Assembly (NCBI GenBank): GCA_022509225.1 | Contig: JAFLTM010000012.1 | Location: forward strand, 1-36,391 | DNA length: 36,391 bases | Reading direction: 5' to 3' | From: Muribaculaceae bacterium | GTDB taxonomy: Bacteria; Bacteroidota; Bacteroidia; Bacteroidales; Muribaculaceae | Shown: in pieces, positions 6,681 through 14,566 of the stretch | How the letters are laid out: each line of letters opens with the position of its first letter | Numbering within the stretch: position 1 is the first letter of the stretch | Position numbers and translations under genes: made by a program | The notes under the pieces: generated by a model | Databases searched by the model: none | Told to the model about the DNA's origin: nothing | Seen by the model: the letters and a program-made list of their open reading frames with translations, nothing else

Positions 6681-9311
6681 TTACAGGTCTTTGAGAGCCT
6701 CAATAGCTGCTGTGAGTGCCTGAATCTTTTCCAAAGCGTCGGCTTCTTTCTTTTTTTCTAATGCCACAACCTTTTCAGGGGCATTCGAAACGAATTTCTC
6801 ATTGCTCAGCTTCTTGCGAACGGAATCAAGGAAACGATAGTTGTAGTCCAAGTCGTTCTGAAGTTTTCTCAATTCTTCATCAAGATTGACTGATTTATCT
6901 ATTGGCACGATATATTCCACCGCTCCCACCATAAAGGAAGCAGAAGCAGCCGGTTTGGCGTCAGTCAGGGTTATAGACGAAACATTACCTATTTTTTCAA
7001 TCACAGAATTAAGGATGCTGTCGGATTCACCTTTCACTAAAAGTTGAAGGGCATCTTTTTGAGGGATTTGCTTTTGTTTCCTTATATTTCTTATCCCACC
7101 TATAATCTCTTTGAGTATTTCAAAATTATTTAAAAGATTTTCATCAACTTTCCCGGGTGTGGGAAGGAGTGCCACCATGATGCTTTCACCATCCTTCCTT
7201 TCATAAAGATGTTGCCATAATTCTTCTGTGATAAAAGGCATGAAAGGATGAAGGATTTTCAAAAGAGTGTCGAAGAATTTCAAGGTTGCATCGTAAGTTG
7301 CCTTGTCGATCGGACTTCCGTATGACGGTTTTATTATTTCAAGATACCAAGACGAGAATTCATCCCAGAAGAGTTTGTAAGCCATCATGAGTGCTTCCGA
7401 GATCCTGAATTTTCCCATCAAATCTTCAATTTCCAAAAGAGCCTTGTTCACAATGGAATCAAACCATTCAACAGCAACTTTGGATGATTCGGGACAAGGT
7501 TTTTCCTCATCCACTTCCCAGCCTTTGACAAGCCGGAAAGCATTCCATATCTTATTACAGAAATTTCTACCTTGTTCACATAATGAATCATCATACATTA
7601 TGTCATTTCCTGCCGGAGCACCGAGCATTAGACCCATCCTGACACCGTCGGCGCCGTATTTATCAATAAGGTCGAGAGGGTCGGGAGAGTTGCCGAGAGA
7701 TTTCGACATTTTCCTGCCGATTTTATCCCTCACGATTCCGGTGAAATAGACATTCCCAAAAGGTTTCTGATCTGCAAAAGCATAACCGGCGATAATCATT
7801 CTTGCCACCCAGAAGAAAATAATATCAGGTGCAGTGACAAGATCAGTCGTGGGATAATAATACTTAAACTCCTTGTTTTCGGGGTCAAGTATGCCGTTAA
7901 AAAGAGAGATAGGCCAAAGCCAAGAGGAGAACCATGTGTCAAGACAGTCGGGGTCTCTTTTCAGATCGTTTACGGTCAGTTCAGGGTTCCCCGTCTTTTC
8001 AATAGCTTTCAAGAGAGCCTCCTCTTTGTTTTCCGCAACCACATAATTATTGTCGGGAGTGTACCATGCCGGAATCTGATGTCCCCACCATAACTGACGG
8101 GAGATGCACCAGTCTTTTATATTGGTCATCCAATGACGATAAGTGTTTTTAAATTTCGCGGGTACAAATTTAATATCATCAATCTCTACCGCATTTAAAG
8201 CCGGTTTGACAAGGTCTTCCATCTTCACGAACCACTGCATGGAAAGTTTGGGTTCGATCACTGCATTAGTTCTTTCCGAATGTCCGACTTTGTTAACGTA
8301 ATCTTCAGTTTTATCAAGAAGACCTTTTTCTCTGAGGTCTTCCGTGATTTGTTTACGCACATCAAATCTATCCATTCCCACATACATGCCTCCTGCAGGA
8401 GAGATTGTCCCGTTGTCATTAAAAATGTCGATAGACTCAAGACCATATTTGTCACCAAGCATATAGTCGTTGACATCGTGAGCCGGAGTGACTTTGAGAC
8501 AACCGGTGCCGAAATCCATCTCCACATATTCATCAGCAATCACTGGCACGGATCTATTCACCAACGGCACTATCACTCTCTTGCCCTTAAGCCATTTATA
8601 TCTTTCATCTTTAGGATTGACACAAACTGCAGTGTCACCAAGGATTGTTTCCGGACGAGTAGTCGCCACAACAATATATTTGCCATTTTCCCCTTCCACC
8701 ATATATTTGAGATAGAAGAGTTTGCTTTGTTCCTCCTTGTAAATCACTTCCTCATCAGAAAGAGCTGTCAGGGCCTGTGGATCCCAGTTGACCATCCTTA
8801 CACCGCGATAAATGAGGCCGCGTTCGTAAAGGTCGCAGAAAACCTTAATGACACTTTCCGAACGAATCTTGTCCATCGTGAAAGCGGTTCTTTCCCAATC
8901 GCAGGAAGCTCCCAGTTTCCTAAGCTGGGTGAGGATTATGCCACCATACTTGTTTGTCCAGTCCCAAGCATGGTTTAAAAATTCCTCGCGTGACAGACTG
9001 CTTTTCTCAATGCCTTCCTGAGCCAGTTTAGCCACCACTTTAGCCTCAGTCGATATGGCGGCATGGTCTGTTCCGGGAACCCATAGGGCATTTTTGCCTT
9101 TCATCCTCGCCCTTCTCACCAAAATATCCTGGATTGTGTTGTTGAGCATGTGACCCATGTGGAGAACACCTGTTACATTAGGTGGGGGGATAACTATGCA
9201 AAAAGGATCCCTCTCATCGGGTTCGGAATGAAACAATCTATGTTCCATCCAATATGCATACCACTTCTCCTCAACCTCAGCGGGATTATATTTGGTGGCT
9301 AAATCGTTCAT
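6681..9311 (-). CDS. valS: Valine--tRNA ligase (ValRS)
   Basis: Class Ia synthetase that charges tRNA(Val) and edits mischarged threonine; 876 residues, normal for a bacterial ValRS. The HIGH motif is H-M-G-H at 51-54 within [13 protein letters not shown], and the KMSKS loop is exact at 534-538 ([10 protein letters not shown]). The CP1 editing domain lies between, with [14 protein letters not shown] and the region around [15 protein letters not shown]. The anticodon-binding domain follows, and the last ~65 residues form the Lys/Glu/Leu-rich coiled-coil tRNA-binding arm specific to ValRS. It starts 26 bases after the barrel-protein gene on the same strand, so it is likely the last gene of the sigma-factor operon, ending at the terminator at 6628-6657. 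Confidence 0.97.
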   Translation of the reverse strand: MNDLATKYNPAEVEEKWYAYWMEHRLFHSEPDERDPFCIVIPPPNVTGVLHMGHMLNNTIQDILVRRARMKGKNALWVPGTDHAAISTEAKVVAKLAQEGIEKSSLSREEFLNHAWDWTNKYGGIILTQLRKLGASCDWERTAFTMDKIRSESVIKVFCDLYERGLIYRGVRMVNWDPQALTALSDEEVIYKEEQSKLFYLKYMVEGENGKYIVVATTRPETILGDTAVCVNPKDERYKWLKGKRVIVPLVNRSVPVIADEYVEMDFGTGCLKVTPAHDVNDYMLGDKYGLESIDIFNDNGTISPAGGMYVGMDRFDVRKQITEDLREKGLLDKTEDYVNKVGHSERTNAVIEPKLSMQWFVKMEDLVKPALNAVEIDDIKFVPAKFKNTYRHWMTNIKDWCISRQLWWGHQIPAWYTPDNNYVVAENKEEALLKAIEKTGNPELTVNDLKRDPDCLDTWFSSWLWPISLFNGILDPENKEFKYYYPTTDLVTAPDIIFFWVARMIIAGYAFADQKPFGNVYFTGIVRDKIGRKMSKSLGNSPDPLDLIDKYGADGVRMGLMLGAPAGNDIMYDDSLCEQGRNFCNKIWNAFRLVKGWEVDEEKPCPESSKVAVEWFDSIVNKALLEIEDLMGKFRISEALMMAYKLFWDEFSSWYLEIIKPSYGSPIDKATYDATLKFFDTLLKILHPFMPFITEELWQHLYERKDGESIMVALLPTPGKVDENLLNNFEILKEIIGGIRNIRKQKQIPQKDALQLLVKGESDSILNSVIEKIGNVSSITLTDAKPAASASFMVGAVEYIVPIDKSVNLDEELRKLQNDLDYNYRFLDSVRKKLSNEKFVSNAPEKVVALEKKKEADALEKIQALTAAIEALKDL

Positions 9312-9337
9312 GACTATATAATTTTTTATTTGTTATT

Positions 9338-9907
9338 CTAAAAATTAAACCCGAGGGTCAGAGACATCATGGAAATGTTCTGATTCTCAATAGATACGAT
9401 TTCTCTATGTTTCTTGTTGAAATGCCTGAATTCGTAGGCAAGCATAAGGTAAGAACGGAATTTCCTTGACTTCCCTAAATTAATTCCACCACCCAGACTT
9501 GCATTCGTGTCGCCAAAAGTGTCGGCATCTCCGATGGTGTTAAAAGAATAGCCGAATTTCACCGACATAAAGAAAAGCTTCGGCACCTTTGAGAAAGAAG
9601 TGCGAAGCGTTGCATATAAAGGGATGTAGTTGTCACCGCTACCCATGGCATGATGAATGCCGATGCCAACCCCGAGAAGATTGAACAAATCGTTGCGGTA
9701 GCCGATCAAGACATCGCCATTCAATGTGGAAGAGTCATAACCGGAAACATCAATAGATGTTCCTATTTCAACACCCCATGCAAAATGTTTTTCTTCTAAT
9801 GTTCTTGTTTCTGAAGTTTGTGCGAATGTGACGGCAGGCATAAAAATAACAGCCGCCATCACGAGAAAGAATCGGAAAGAAAAATGCATATAGTTAAATA
9901 ATTGCAT
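9338..9907 (-). CDS. Small outer-membrane beta-barrel protein in the rpoD-valS cluster
   Basis: Predicted 189-residue exported protein with no recognised specific function. The N-terminus has a signal peptide with a hydrophobic core FFLVMAAVIFMPAVTFA and likely cleavage before QTSE. The start at 9907 is preceded by a purine-rich AAGGAT and lies 12 bases after the rpoD stop; an in-frame ATG at 9889 would give MHFSFRFF and is an alternative. The mature protein has amphipathic beta strands (for example LIGYRNDLFNLLGVGIGIHH, SVKFGYSFNTIG) and ends in SLTLGFNF, an outer-membrane barrel C-terminal signature. It lies between rpoD and valS with short gaps (12 and 26 bases), suggesting cotranscription, but I cannot suggest a shared role. 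Confidence 0.72.
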   Translation of the reverse strand: MQLFNYMHFSFRFFLVMAAVIFMPAVTFAQTSETRTLEEKHFAWGVEIGTSIDVSGYDSSTLNGDVLIGYRNDLFNLLGVGIGIHHAMGSGDNYIPLYATLRTSFSKVPKLFFMSVKFGYSFNTIGDADTFGDTNASLGGGINLGKSRKFRSYLMLAYEFRHFNKKHREIVSIENQNISMMSLTLGFNF

Positions 9908-9919
9908 ATCCTTTATCCC

Positions 9920-10780
9920 TCACTCTCCGAGGTAGCCTTTAAGCAGCTTGCTTTTTTGGCCTTTAAGACGTCGAATGGCCTTTTCTTTAATCTGACGCAC
10001 GCGTTCCCTTGTCAGATCGAATTTATCACCAATCTCTTCAAGGGTCATTTCCTGGCAACCTATTCCGAAAAACATCTTGATGATTTCTCTTTCCCGGTCG
10101 TAGAGTTGCTTTAATGCTCGATCAACCTCTTTTGACAGGCTTTCCTGATTCAGGGAGGAGTCTGCCATAGGGCTGTCGTCGTTAGGGAGCACATCAAGCA
10201 AAGAATTCTCTTCACCTTCGACAAAAGGTGCATCCACCGAGATATGGCGTCCCGAAACTTTTAATGTGTCGGAAATTTTATCAACAGGCATTCCCAATCT
10301 TTCGGCAAGTTCTTCAGGTGAAGGCCTTCTCTCATTCTCTTGTTCAAATTTTGAGAGCTCCTTGCTGATTTTATTCAAGGAACCAACCTGGTTTAAGGGA
10401 AGTCTCACTATCCTGCTCTGTTCGGCAAGAGCCTGCAGGATCGACTGCCTGATCCACCACACGGCATAGGATATGAATTTAAAGCCCCGTGTCTCATCAA
10501 ATTTTTGAGCTGCACGAATGAGTCCAAGATTTCCTTCGTTAATAAGATCCGGCAAGCTTAGGCCTTGATTCTGATATTGTTTAGCCACCGAAACCACAAA
10601 CCTGAGGTTTGCTCTTGTGAGTTTCTCAAGGGCGGCATGGTCACCTTTTTTTATACGTTGGGCAAGTTCCACTTCCTCGCTGACAGAAATCAGCTCTTCC
10701 CTGCCAATTTCTTGAAGATATTTGTCGAGGGATGCACTTTCCCTGTTTGTTATCGATTTAGTTATTTTTAATTGTCGCAT
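9920..10780 (-). CDS. rpoD: RNA polymerase primary sigma factor RpoD (copy nearer valS)
   Basis: Primary-type sigma-70 factor, 286 residues, the short Bacteroidetes form that lacks region 1.1. Region 1.2 is at about 17-48 ([10 protein letters not shown]), and regions 2.1-2.4 at about 50-120 include [21 protein letters not shown] and the -7-recognition block [16 protein letters not shown]. Region 3 begins [15 protein letters not shown], and region 4 at about 214-286 includes [14 protein letters not shown], the helix-turn-helix for -33 recognition. The residue sequence through region 3 (for example [34 protein letters not shown]) is what I recall for the canonical Bacteroides RpoD, so I assign the symbol to this copy rather than to the paralogue upstream. 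It follows the paralogue after 40 bases and precedes the barrel gene by 12. Confidence 0.92.
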   Translation of the reverse strand: MRQLKITKSITNRESASLDKYLQEIGREELISVSEEVELAQRIKKGDHAALEKLTRANLRFVVSVAKQYQNQGLSLPDLINEGNLGLIRAAQKFDETRGFKFISYAVWWIRQSILQALAEQSRIVRLPLNQVGSLNKISKELSKFEQENERRPSPEELAERLGMPVDKISDTLKVSGRHISVDAPFVEGEENSLLDVLPNDDSPMADSSLNQESLSKEVDRALKQLYDREREIIKMFFGIGCQEMTLEEIGDKFDLTRERVRQIKEKAIRRLKGQKSKLLKGYLGE

Positions 10781-10786
10781 TTTTGT

Positions 10787-10806
10787 CTAAAGAAAAATGG
10801 CTTTAG
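10787..10806 (-). other. Small intercistronic hairpin between the two sigma genes
   Basis: A 6-bp inverted repeat (CTAAAG at 10787-10792, CTTTAG at 10801-10806) with an 8-base loop sits in the 40-base gap just before the rpoD start. It is too weak and lacks a long T-tract for a confident terminator. It could affect mRNA processing or translation of the downstream gene, or be chance. Confidence 0.3.
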
Positions 10807-10820
10807 TCCGGAAAGTAAGG

Positions 10821-11684
10821 TTATTCTCCAAGATAGCTCTTGAGAAGACGGCTTCTCTGGCCTTTGAGGCGTTTGATTGCCTTTTCTTTAATCTGCCTCA
10901 CACGCTCTCTGGTAAGGTCGAATTTATCACCAATCTCTTCAAGCGACATTTCCTGGCAACCTATTCCAAAAAACATTTTAAGAATCTCCCTCTCTCTGTC
11001 GTAAAGTTGCATCAGAGCCCTGTCAATCTCTTTTGACAAAGATTCCTTGTTGAGGACTGAGTCAGCTCTCGGACTGTCATTATTTGGAAGCACGTCAAGC
11101 AACGACCCCTCTTCTCCGTCAGCGAAAGGAGCGTCGACTGATATATGTTTTCCCGAGGCTTTTATAAGCTCCTCGATTTTATTTGCCGGCAGATCAAGAA
11201 TCTCACTGAGTTCATCAGATGAAGGCATTCGTCCATGTTTCTGCTCGAACTCCATGTTTGCCTGGGCAATTTTCTTCTGAATACCTACCTGATTTTGAGG
11301 AAGCCTGACAATCCTGGTTTGTTCTTCCAAGGCAGAAAGGATGCTTTGTCTAATCCACCACACGGCATAGGAGATGAATTTGAAACCTCTTGTTTCATCA
11401 AATTTTTCAGCCGCGCGGATCAATCCAATGTTTCCTTCGTCGATAAGATCTTCAAGACTTAACCCTTGGTTCTGATATTGTTTTGCCACAGAAACCACGA
11501 AACGGAGATTAGCCATTACAAGTTTATTCCTTGCCTCCACATCTCCTTTCTTAATCCGTTGGGTTAGTTCAACTTCTTCATTAGCTGAAATCAAGTCGCA
11601 ATGTCCGATTTCTTGCAGATATTTTTCTATCGACCGGGTTCCTCGAGCGGTGATATTACCGGGTGTGATTTTTAACTGTCTCAT
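10821..11684 (-). CDS. Second RpoD-type sigma factor (tandem paralogue)
   Basis: Sigma-70 family protein of 287 residues, collinear with the adjacent RpoD. Regions 2.3-2.4 ([23 protein letters not shown]) and the region 4.2 helix-turn-helix ([14 protein letters not shown]) are the same in both, so both probably recognise the same -7 and -33 elements. Over the last 73 residues I count 65 identities. Differences concentrate in region 1.2 ([16 protein letters not shown] against [16 protein letters not shown]) and region 3 ([19 protein letters not shown] against [19 protein letters not shown]). Those regions contact the discriminator and the template/RNA exit path. Both copies share Cys in FFGIGCQEM. 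It is the first gene of the likely sigma-sigma-barrel-valS operon, with a hairpin leader at 11694-11748. The role could be a condition-specific or growth-phase alternative to RpoD; this is inference. Confidence 0.9.
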   Translation of the reverse strand: MRQLKITPGNITARGTRSIEKYLQEIGHCDLISANEEVELTQRIKKGDVEARNKLVMANLRFVVSVAKQYQNQGLSLEDLIDEGNIGLIRAAEKFDETRGFKFISYAVWWIRQSILSALEEQTRIVRLPQNQVGIQKKIAQANMEFEQKHGRMPSSDELSEILDLPANKIEELIKASGKHISVDAPFADGEEGSLLDVLPNNDSPRADSVLNKESLSKEIDRALMQLYDREREILKMFFGIGCQEMSLEEIGDKFDLTRERVRQIKEKAIKRLKGQRSRLLKSYLGE

Positions 11685-11693
11685 AATTCTGTC

Positions 11694-11748
11694 AAAAAAA
11701 AGCGGCTAACCTTTTACCTGTAGAAGTCGTATGACCTTATACCGCTTT
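11694..11748 (-). promoter_or_regulatory. Terminator-like leader hairpin before the sigma-factor operon
   Basis: Read on the minus strand, AAAGCGG (11748-11742) pairs with CCGCTTT (11705-11699). The 36-base interior contains a second short hairpin (11737-11724, loop of 4). The outer stem is followed directly by a run of eight T (11701-11694), ending 9 bases before the ATG at 11684. It looks like a transcription attenuator or terminator placed in the leader of the first sigma gene. The outer stem is only 7 bp with a long interior, so stability is uncertain. Confidence 0.4.
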
Positions 11749-11793
11749 AACCATAACGAAGAGGGAGGGGAGTTATTGTTTTGAATTATAAAA

Positions 11794-11827
11794 AAAAGAT
11801 GCCGAAAAATTCAATCCGGCATCTTTT
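11794..11827 (-). terminator. Rho-independent terminator of htrA
   Basis: An 11-bp perfect inverted repeat (AAAAGATGCCG at 11794-11804, CGGCATCTTTT at 11817-11827) has a 12-base loop. On the minus strand it is followed by an extended T-run, giving a textbook intrinsic terminator 19 bases after the htrA stop. It separates htrA from the sigma-factor operon. Confidence 0.9.
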
Positions 11828-11846
11828 AAAATTATATTATTGACTA

Positions 11847-13355
11847 TCAGTCGGGTTGGAGATTCACTGCGTAATAATATTTTTTGCCGTTAGAATATAT
11901 GCCTGTGAGGAACATTACCTTGTCGGCATCAGATGATTTCATAATGGCATTGTAGATATTCTCCACGTCATCCACTGTGGAAACCTGACGTCCGTTGATT
12001 TCAGTAATCACGAATCCATCTTTAACGCCTGCATCCTTGAATGGTCCATTTTTAACACCTGCCACCTGAATGCCTGCAGAGATTCCAAGTTTCTTCTTTG
12101 TCTCATCACCTATTTTCATGAAAGCGCAACCGAGGTCGGAAAAATCACCTTTCTTTGTTATGTTGGTGCTTCCCTGGTTGTTTCTTAAGGTGCCGCTTTT
12201 AGTTTCTTTCTTATTATTCCTGTAATAGGTGACAGTGATTTGGTCACCGGGGCGGAATTTGTTCAATTGTTCCACGAGCTGCGACCAATTGTGTACTTCA
12301 ACATTGTTGATTGCAGTTATAACGTCGTTCTCTTGCAGGCCGAGTTCCATAGCGGTGCTACGGTCGTTGACTTCTCTGACAAGCAAGCCGGATTTGACGG
12401 CTGTTATGCCTTTCTCTTTTGCCAATTTTGAATCAAGCTCCGTAACGGCGCATCCTAATACGGCACGTTGCACTGTTCCATACTGCATAAGGTCGGTCAT
12501 TACTTTCTTCACGATTGATGTGGGAATTGCGAAGGAGAAACCTGAATAGCTCCCTGTGTTGGAATAGATAGCAGAATTTATGCCTATGAGTTCTCCCTGA
12601 AGATTAACCAGAGCTCCACCCGAGTTACCCGGGTTGAGGGCAGCATCGGTCTGAATGAAAGATTCGATTCCCATTCTTCCGTTGCGTGAGTTTTGACTAA
12701 GGCTTCTTGCTTTTGCGCTTACTATACCGGCGGTTACGGTTGAATTAAAACCGAAAGGATTACCAACTGCGAGAACCCATTCGCCTACTTTAACCGCTTC
12801 ACTGTCGCCAAATGTGATTGGGGATAGACCTGTTGCATCGATTTTAATCAGGGCAAGGTCTGTTGCTTCATCAGTGCCGATTATTGTTGCCTCATAGGAA
12901 GAATTGTCGTTGAGAAGCACTTCGAGTTTGTCGGCACCTTCCACCACATGATTATTTGTCACAATGTATCCATCTTCGGAAAGGATAACACCTGATCCAA
13001 GTCCGCTTTGCACGGGTTCTTGGCTTTGTGGTTGCTGCTGACGAGGCTGGCCCTGTTGAGGTCCGAAAAAGAACTCGAACATCCCGAAGGGGTCGTAACC
13101 GGAATATGCGTTCTGCCTTCTGTTGGTGTAACTTTTTATACAAACCACCTCATTGACGGTGTTTTCTGCTGCAACAGTAAAGTCTGTTTCAAAAGATGCG
13201 GGATGAGCCGCCACCTTTATAAAATTCTGGTCGTCGGACTGCGAAAGCAACTGGAGCTCGGATTTGTTCTCAGAAGATGCTGCCGGTGAGGCACAAGCCG
13301 TGAATGTGAGAACCCAACACCATGCTAATGCAAAAGTAAAAAAATAACGTTTCAT
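11847..13355 (-). CDS. HtrA/DegP-family periplasmic serine protease
   Basis: Do/DegQ-type quality-control protease and chaperone of the periplasm, 502 residues from the ATG at 13355. This start, or the adjacent ATG at 13358, gives the signal peptide MKRYFFTFALAWCWVLTFTA; the frame extends upstream without a signal-like sequence. Cys follows TFTA, so a lipoprotein is conceivable, but the lipobox is poor. The S1C catalytic triad is intact: His136 (TNNHVVEG), Asp166 (ATDLALIK) and Ser245 (NPGNSGGA). A low-complexity Gln/Pro-rich LA loop lies around residues 80-105. Two PDZ domains follow, at about 300-395 (with LVREVNDRSTAMELGLQENDVI) and 420-500 (IQVAGVKNGPFKDAGVKDGFVI). It is monocistronic, with a strong terminator at 11794-11827, and divergent from the NlpC/P60 gene. 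Confidence 0.94.
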   Translation of the reverse strand: MKRYFFTFALAWCWVLTFTACASPAASSENKSELQLLSQSDDQNFIKVAAHPASFETDFTVAAENTVNEVVCIKSYTNRRQNAYSGYDPFGMFEFFFGPQQGQPRQQQPQSQEPVQSGLGSGVILSEDGYIVTNNHVVEGADKLEVLLNDNSSYEATIIGTDEATDLALIKIDATGLSPITFGDSEAVKVGEWVLAVGNPFGFNSTVTAGIVSAKARSLSQNSRNGRMGIESFIQTDAALNPGNSGGALVNLQGELIGINSAIYSNTGSYSGFSFAIPTSIVKKVMTDLMQYGTVQRAVLGCAVTELDSKLAKEKGITAVKSGLLVREVNDRSTAMELGLQENDVITAINNVEVHNWSQLVEQLNKFRPGDQITVTYYRNNKKETKSGTLRNNQGSTNITKKGDFSDLGCAFMKIGDETKKKLGISAGIQVAGVKNGPFKDAGVKDGFVITEINGRQVSTVDDVENIYNAIMKSSDADKVMFLTGIYSNGKKYYYAVNLQPD

Positions 13356-13525
13356 CATAGTATCTGTAATTCTTCTTATTATTTTTCTGGGATGACTCGG
13401 GACTGTAGTCGCCAAGTCATAATGTATTGTTCTATACAAAAGAATGAAAAAAAACTCTACTTATTACATTCATGAAGTGAAATCTTTGAATTTTTAAGTT
13501 AAATTAATAAAAATTCAGTCAAGCT

Positions 13526-13543
13526 ATAATTTATATAAATTAT
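13526..13543. promoter_or_regulatory. 18-bp perfect A+T palindrome between htrA and the NlpC/P60 gene
   Basis: ATAATTTATATAAATTAT is its own reverse complement over 18 bases. It lies in the 290-base divergent gap (13356-13645), immediately upstream of where the -33 element of the plus-strand promoter (-7 box at 13568-13575) would lie. The position suits an operator, but the composition is pure A+T, so chance or DNA bending remains possible. The rest of this gap is A+T-rich and shows nothing else I can support. Confidence 0.35.
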
Positions 13544-13567
13544 GGTTAGATTAAATGAATTTTGAAT

Positions 13568-13575
13568 TAAATTTG
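13568..13575 (+). promoter_or_regulatory. Candidate -7 box for the NlpC/P60 lipoprotein gene
   Basis: TAAATTTG matches TAnnTTTG exactly and lies 70 bases before the ATG at 13646. A TTATGG at 13540-13545 is the only -33-like sequence nearby, at 22-base spacing, and it overlaps the palindrome. Confidence 0.45.
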
Positions 13576-13645
13576 TGGTTGCTAATGCATTAAGTTAAAT
13601 AGATAAGAAAATCAAAGTTTGAAAGAAAAAGGAGTAACCTGCAAA

Positions 13646-14188
13646 ATGTGGCGCAATAAGTATTTGTTGGCCATTTTGTTATGTATGGTTATTTTAATTC
13701 TGCCGGGATGTAAAAGTTCAAAGAGAAGTCATAAGGATAATCCTGTGGCAGAGGAAACAATAATTCACGGGAAAATAGAAAAAGAGCCATCAGTGAGAGA
13801 AAAGGTAGCAGTGGAGGCGCAGACATGGTTAGGTACCCCTTATGCCTATGGAGGCTCGGACAAAGGAAGAAAAACTGATTGTTCCGGTTTGGTGATGGTG
13901 GTGTATGAACAGATTGCAAATGTAAAGATGCCAAGGAATTCGGCCAAACAGGCGGAATTTTGCATCACATTAAAAGAAACAGAGGTTGAACCGGGCGACC
14001 TGGTGTTTTTTGCCACCGGAAAAGATCGTAACCAAATCTCGCACGTAGGGGTAATGATAGATGCAAAAAGATTTGTTCATGCCTCGTCAAGCAAAGGTGT
14101 TATCCTATCGGATATGAACACGCCATATTATATAAGAAATTTCAAAAAATATGGCAGAGTTCCCTTAGGGAGCGCTGCCATGAAATGA
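13646..14188 (+). CDS. NlpC/P60 family peptidoglycan hydrolase, lipoprotein
   Basis: Predicted 180-residue cell-wall endopeptidase of the NlpC/P60 family, which cleaves D-Glu-meso-DAP-type bonds in stem peptides. The ATG at 13646 gives a lipoprotein signal peptide, MWRNKYLLAILLCMVILILPGC, with lipobox L-P-G-C. A TTG at 13619 in the same frame is less likely, and an AGGAG at 13630-13634 precedes the ATG at a slightly long distance. The catalytic residues are Cys79 (KTDCSGLV), His133 (QISHVGVM) and His145 (RFVHASSSKGV). The substrate-binding segment GTPYAYGGSDKG precedes the Cys. The single-domain lipoprotein layout resembles Spr/MepS of other Gram-negatives. It ends 14 bases from the thioredoxin gene, in convergent orientation, without an obvious terminator. 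Confidence 0.92.
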   Translation: MWRNKYLLAILLCMVILILPGCKSSKRSHKDNPVAEETIIHGKIEKEPSVREKVAVEAQTWLGTPYAYGGSDKGRKTDCSGLVMVVYEQIANVKMPRNSAKQAEFCITLKETEVEPGDLVFFATGKDRNQISHVGVMIDAKRFVHASSSKGVILSDMNTPYYIRNFKKYGRVPLGSAAMK

Positions 14189-14202
14189 ATCTATCGGTTG
14201 AC

Positions 14203-14520
14203 TTATTCGGCAATTACTTTATTTAATTTATCTTCAAGAACCTGAAGGCTTACGAGACCAACGCTTTTTTCTTTAAGAACTCCGTCTTTAAAGAATAGCA
14301 CAGTTGGGATATTCCTGACTCTCTGTTCATTGGCAACTTCATCGTTTTCATCGATATTCAGTTTGCCAACTGTTATATCAGGATATTTTTCTGCAAGTTC
14401 CTCAACAACGGGACCTAATTTAAGACAAGGTCCGCACCAGGTTGCCCAAAAGTCAATGACTGTGATTTTGCCCGATTCAATAGCAGCACGGGCGGTTTGA
14501 TCTGTGAATTGAAGTGCCAT
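14203..14520 (-). CDS. trxA: Thioredoxin
   Basis: Small cytoplasmic dithiol-disulfide oxidoreductase, 105 residues, the standard length of a single thioredoxin domain without a signal peptide. The redox-active site is W-C-G-P-C with Cys29 and Cys32, inside DFWATWCGPCLKLGP. The cis-proline segment is RNIPTVLFFKDG (Ile-Pro), and the C-terminal helix LEDKLNKVI is present. It starts 46 bases after the dnaE stop on the same strand and is probably cotranscribed with it. The symbol is given by close resemblance to TrxA; other thioredoxins may exist in the genome. Confidence 0.95.
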   Translation of the reverse strand: MALQFTDQTARAAIESGKITVIDFWATWCGPCLKLGPVVEELAEKYPDITVGKLNIDENDEVANEQRVRNIPTVLFFKDGVLKEKSVGLVSLQVLEDKLNKVIAE

Positions 14521-14566
14521 TTTTCCTTATGTTAAAGGTTAATATATATAATTTATTAAACAATTA

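Noticed and set aside
8280-8978. Plus-strand open frame of about 230 codons inside valS
   Set aside because: Antisense to conserved valS sequence, with no recognisable protein features.
9920-11684. Sigma-factor duplication as an assembly artefact
   Set aside because: The copies differ at many residues in regions 1.2 and 3 and at many silent sites, so they are real paralogues.
11847-13355. HtrA as a definite lipoprotein
   Set aside because: Cys follows the signal core, but the -3 to -1 residues (F-T-A) are a poor lipobox; a cleaved periplasmic form is as likely.
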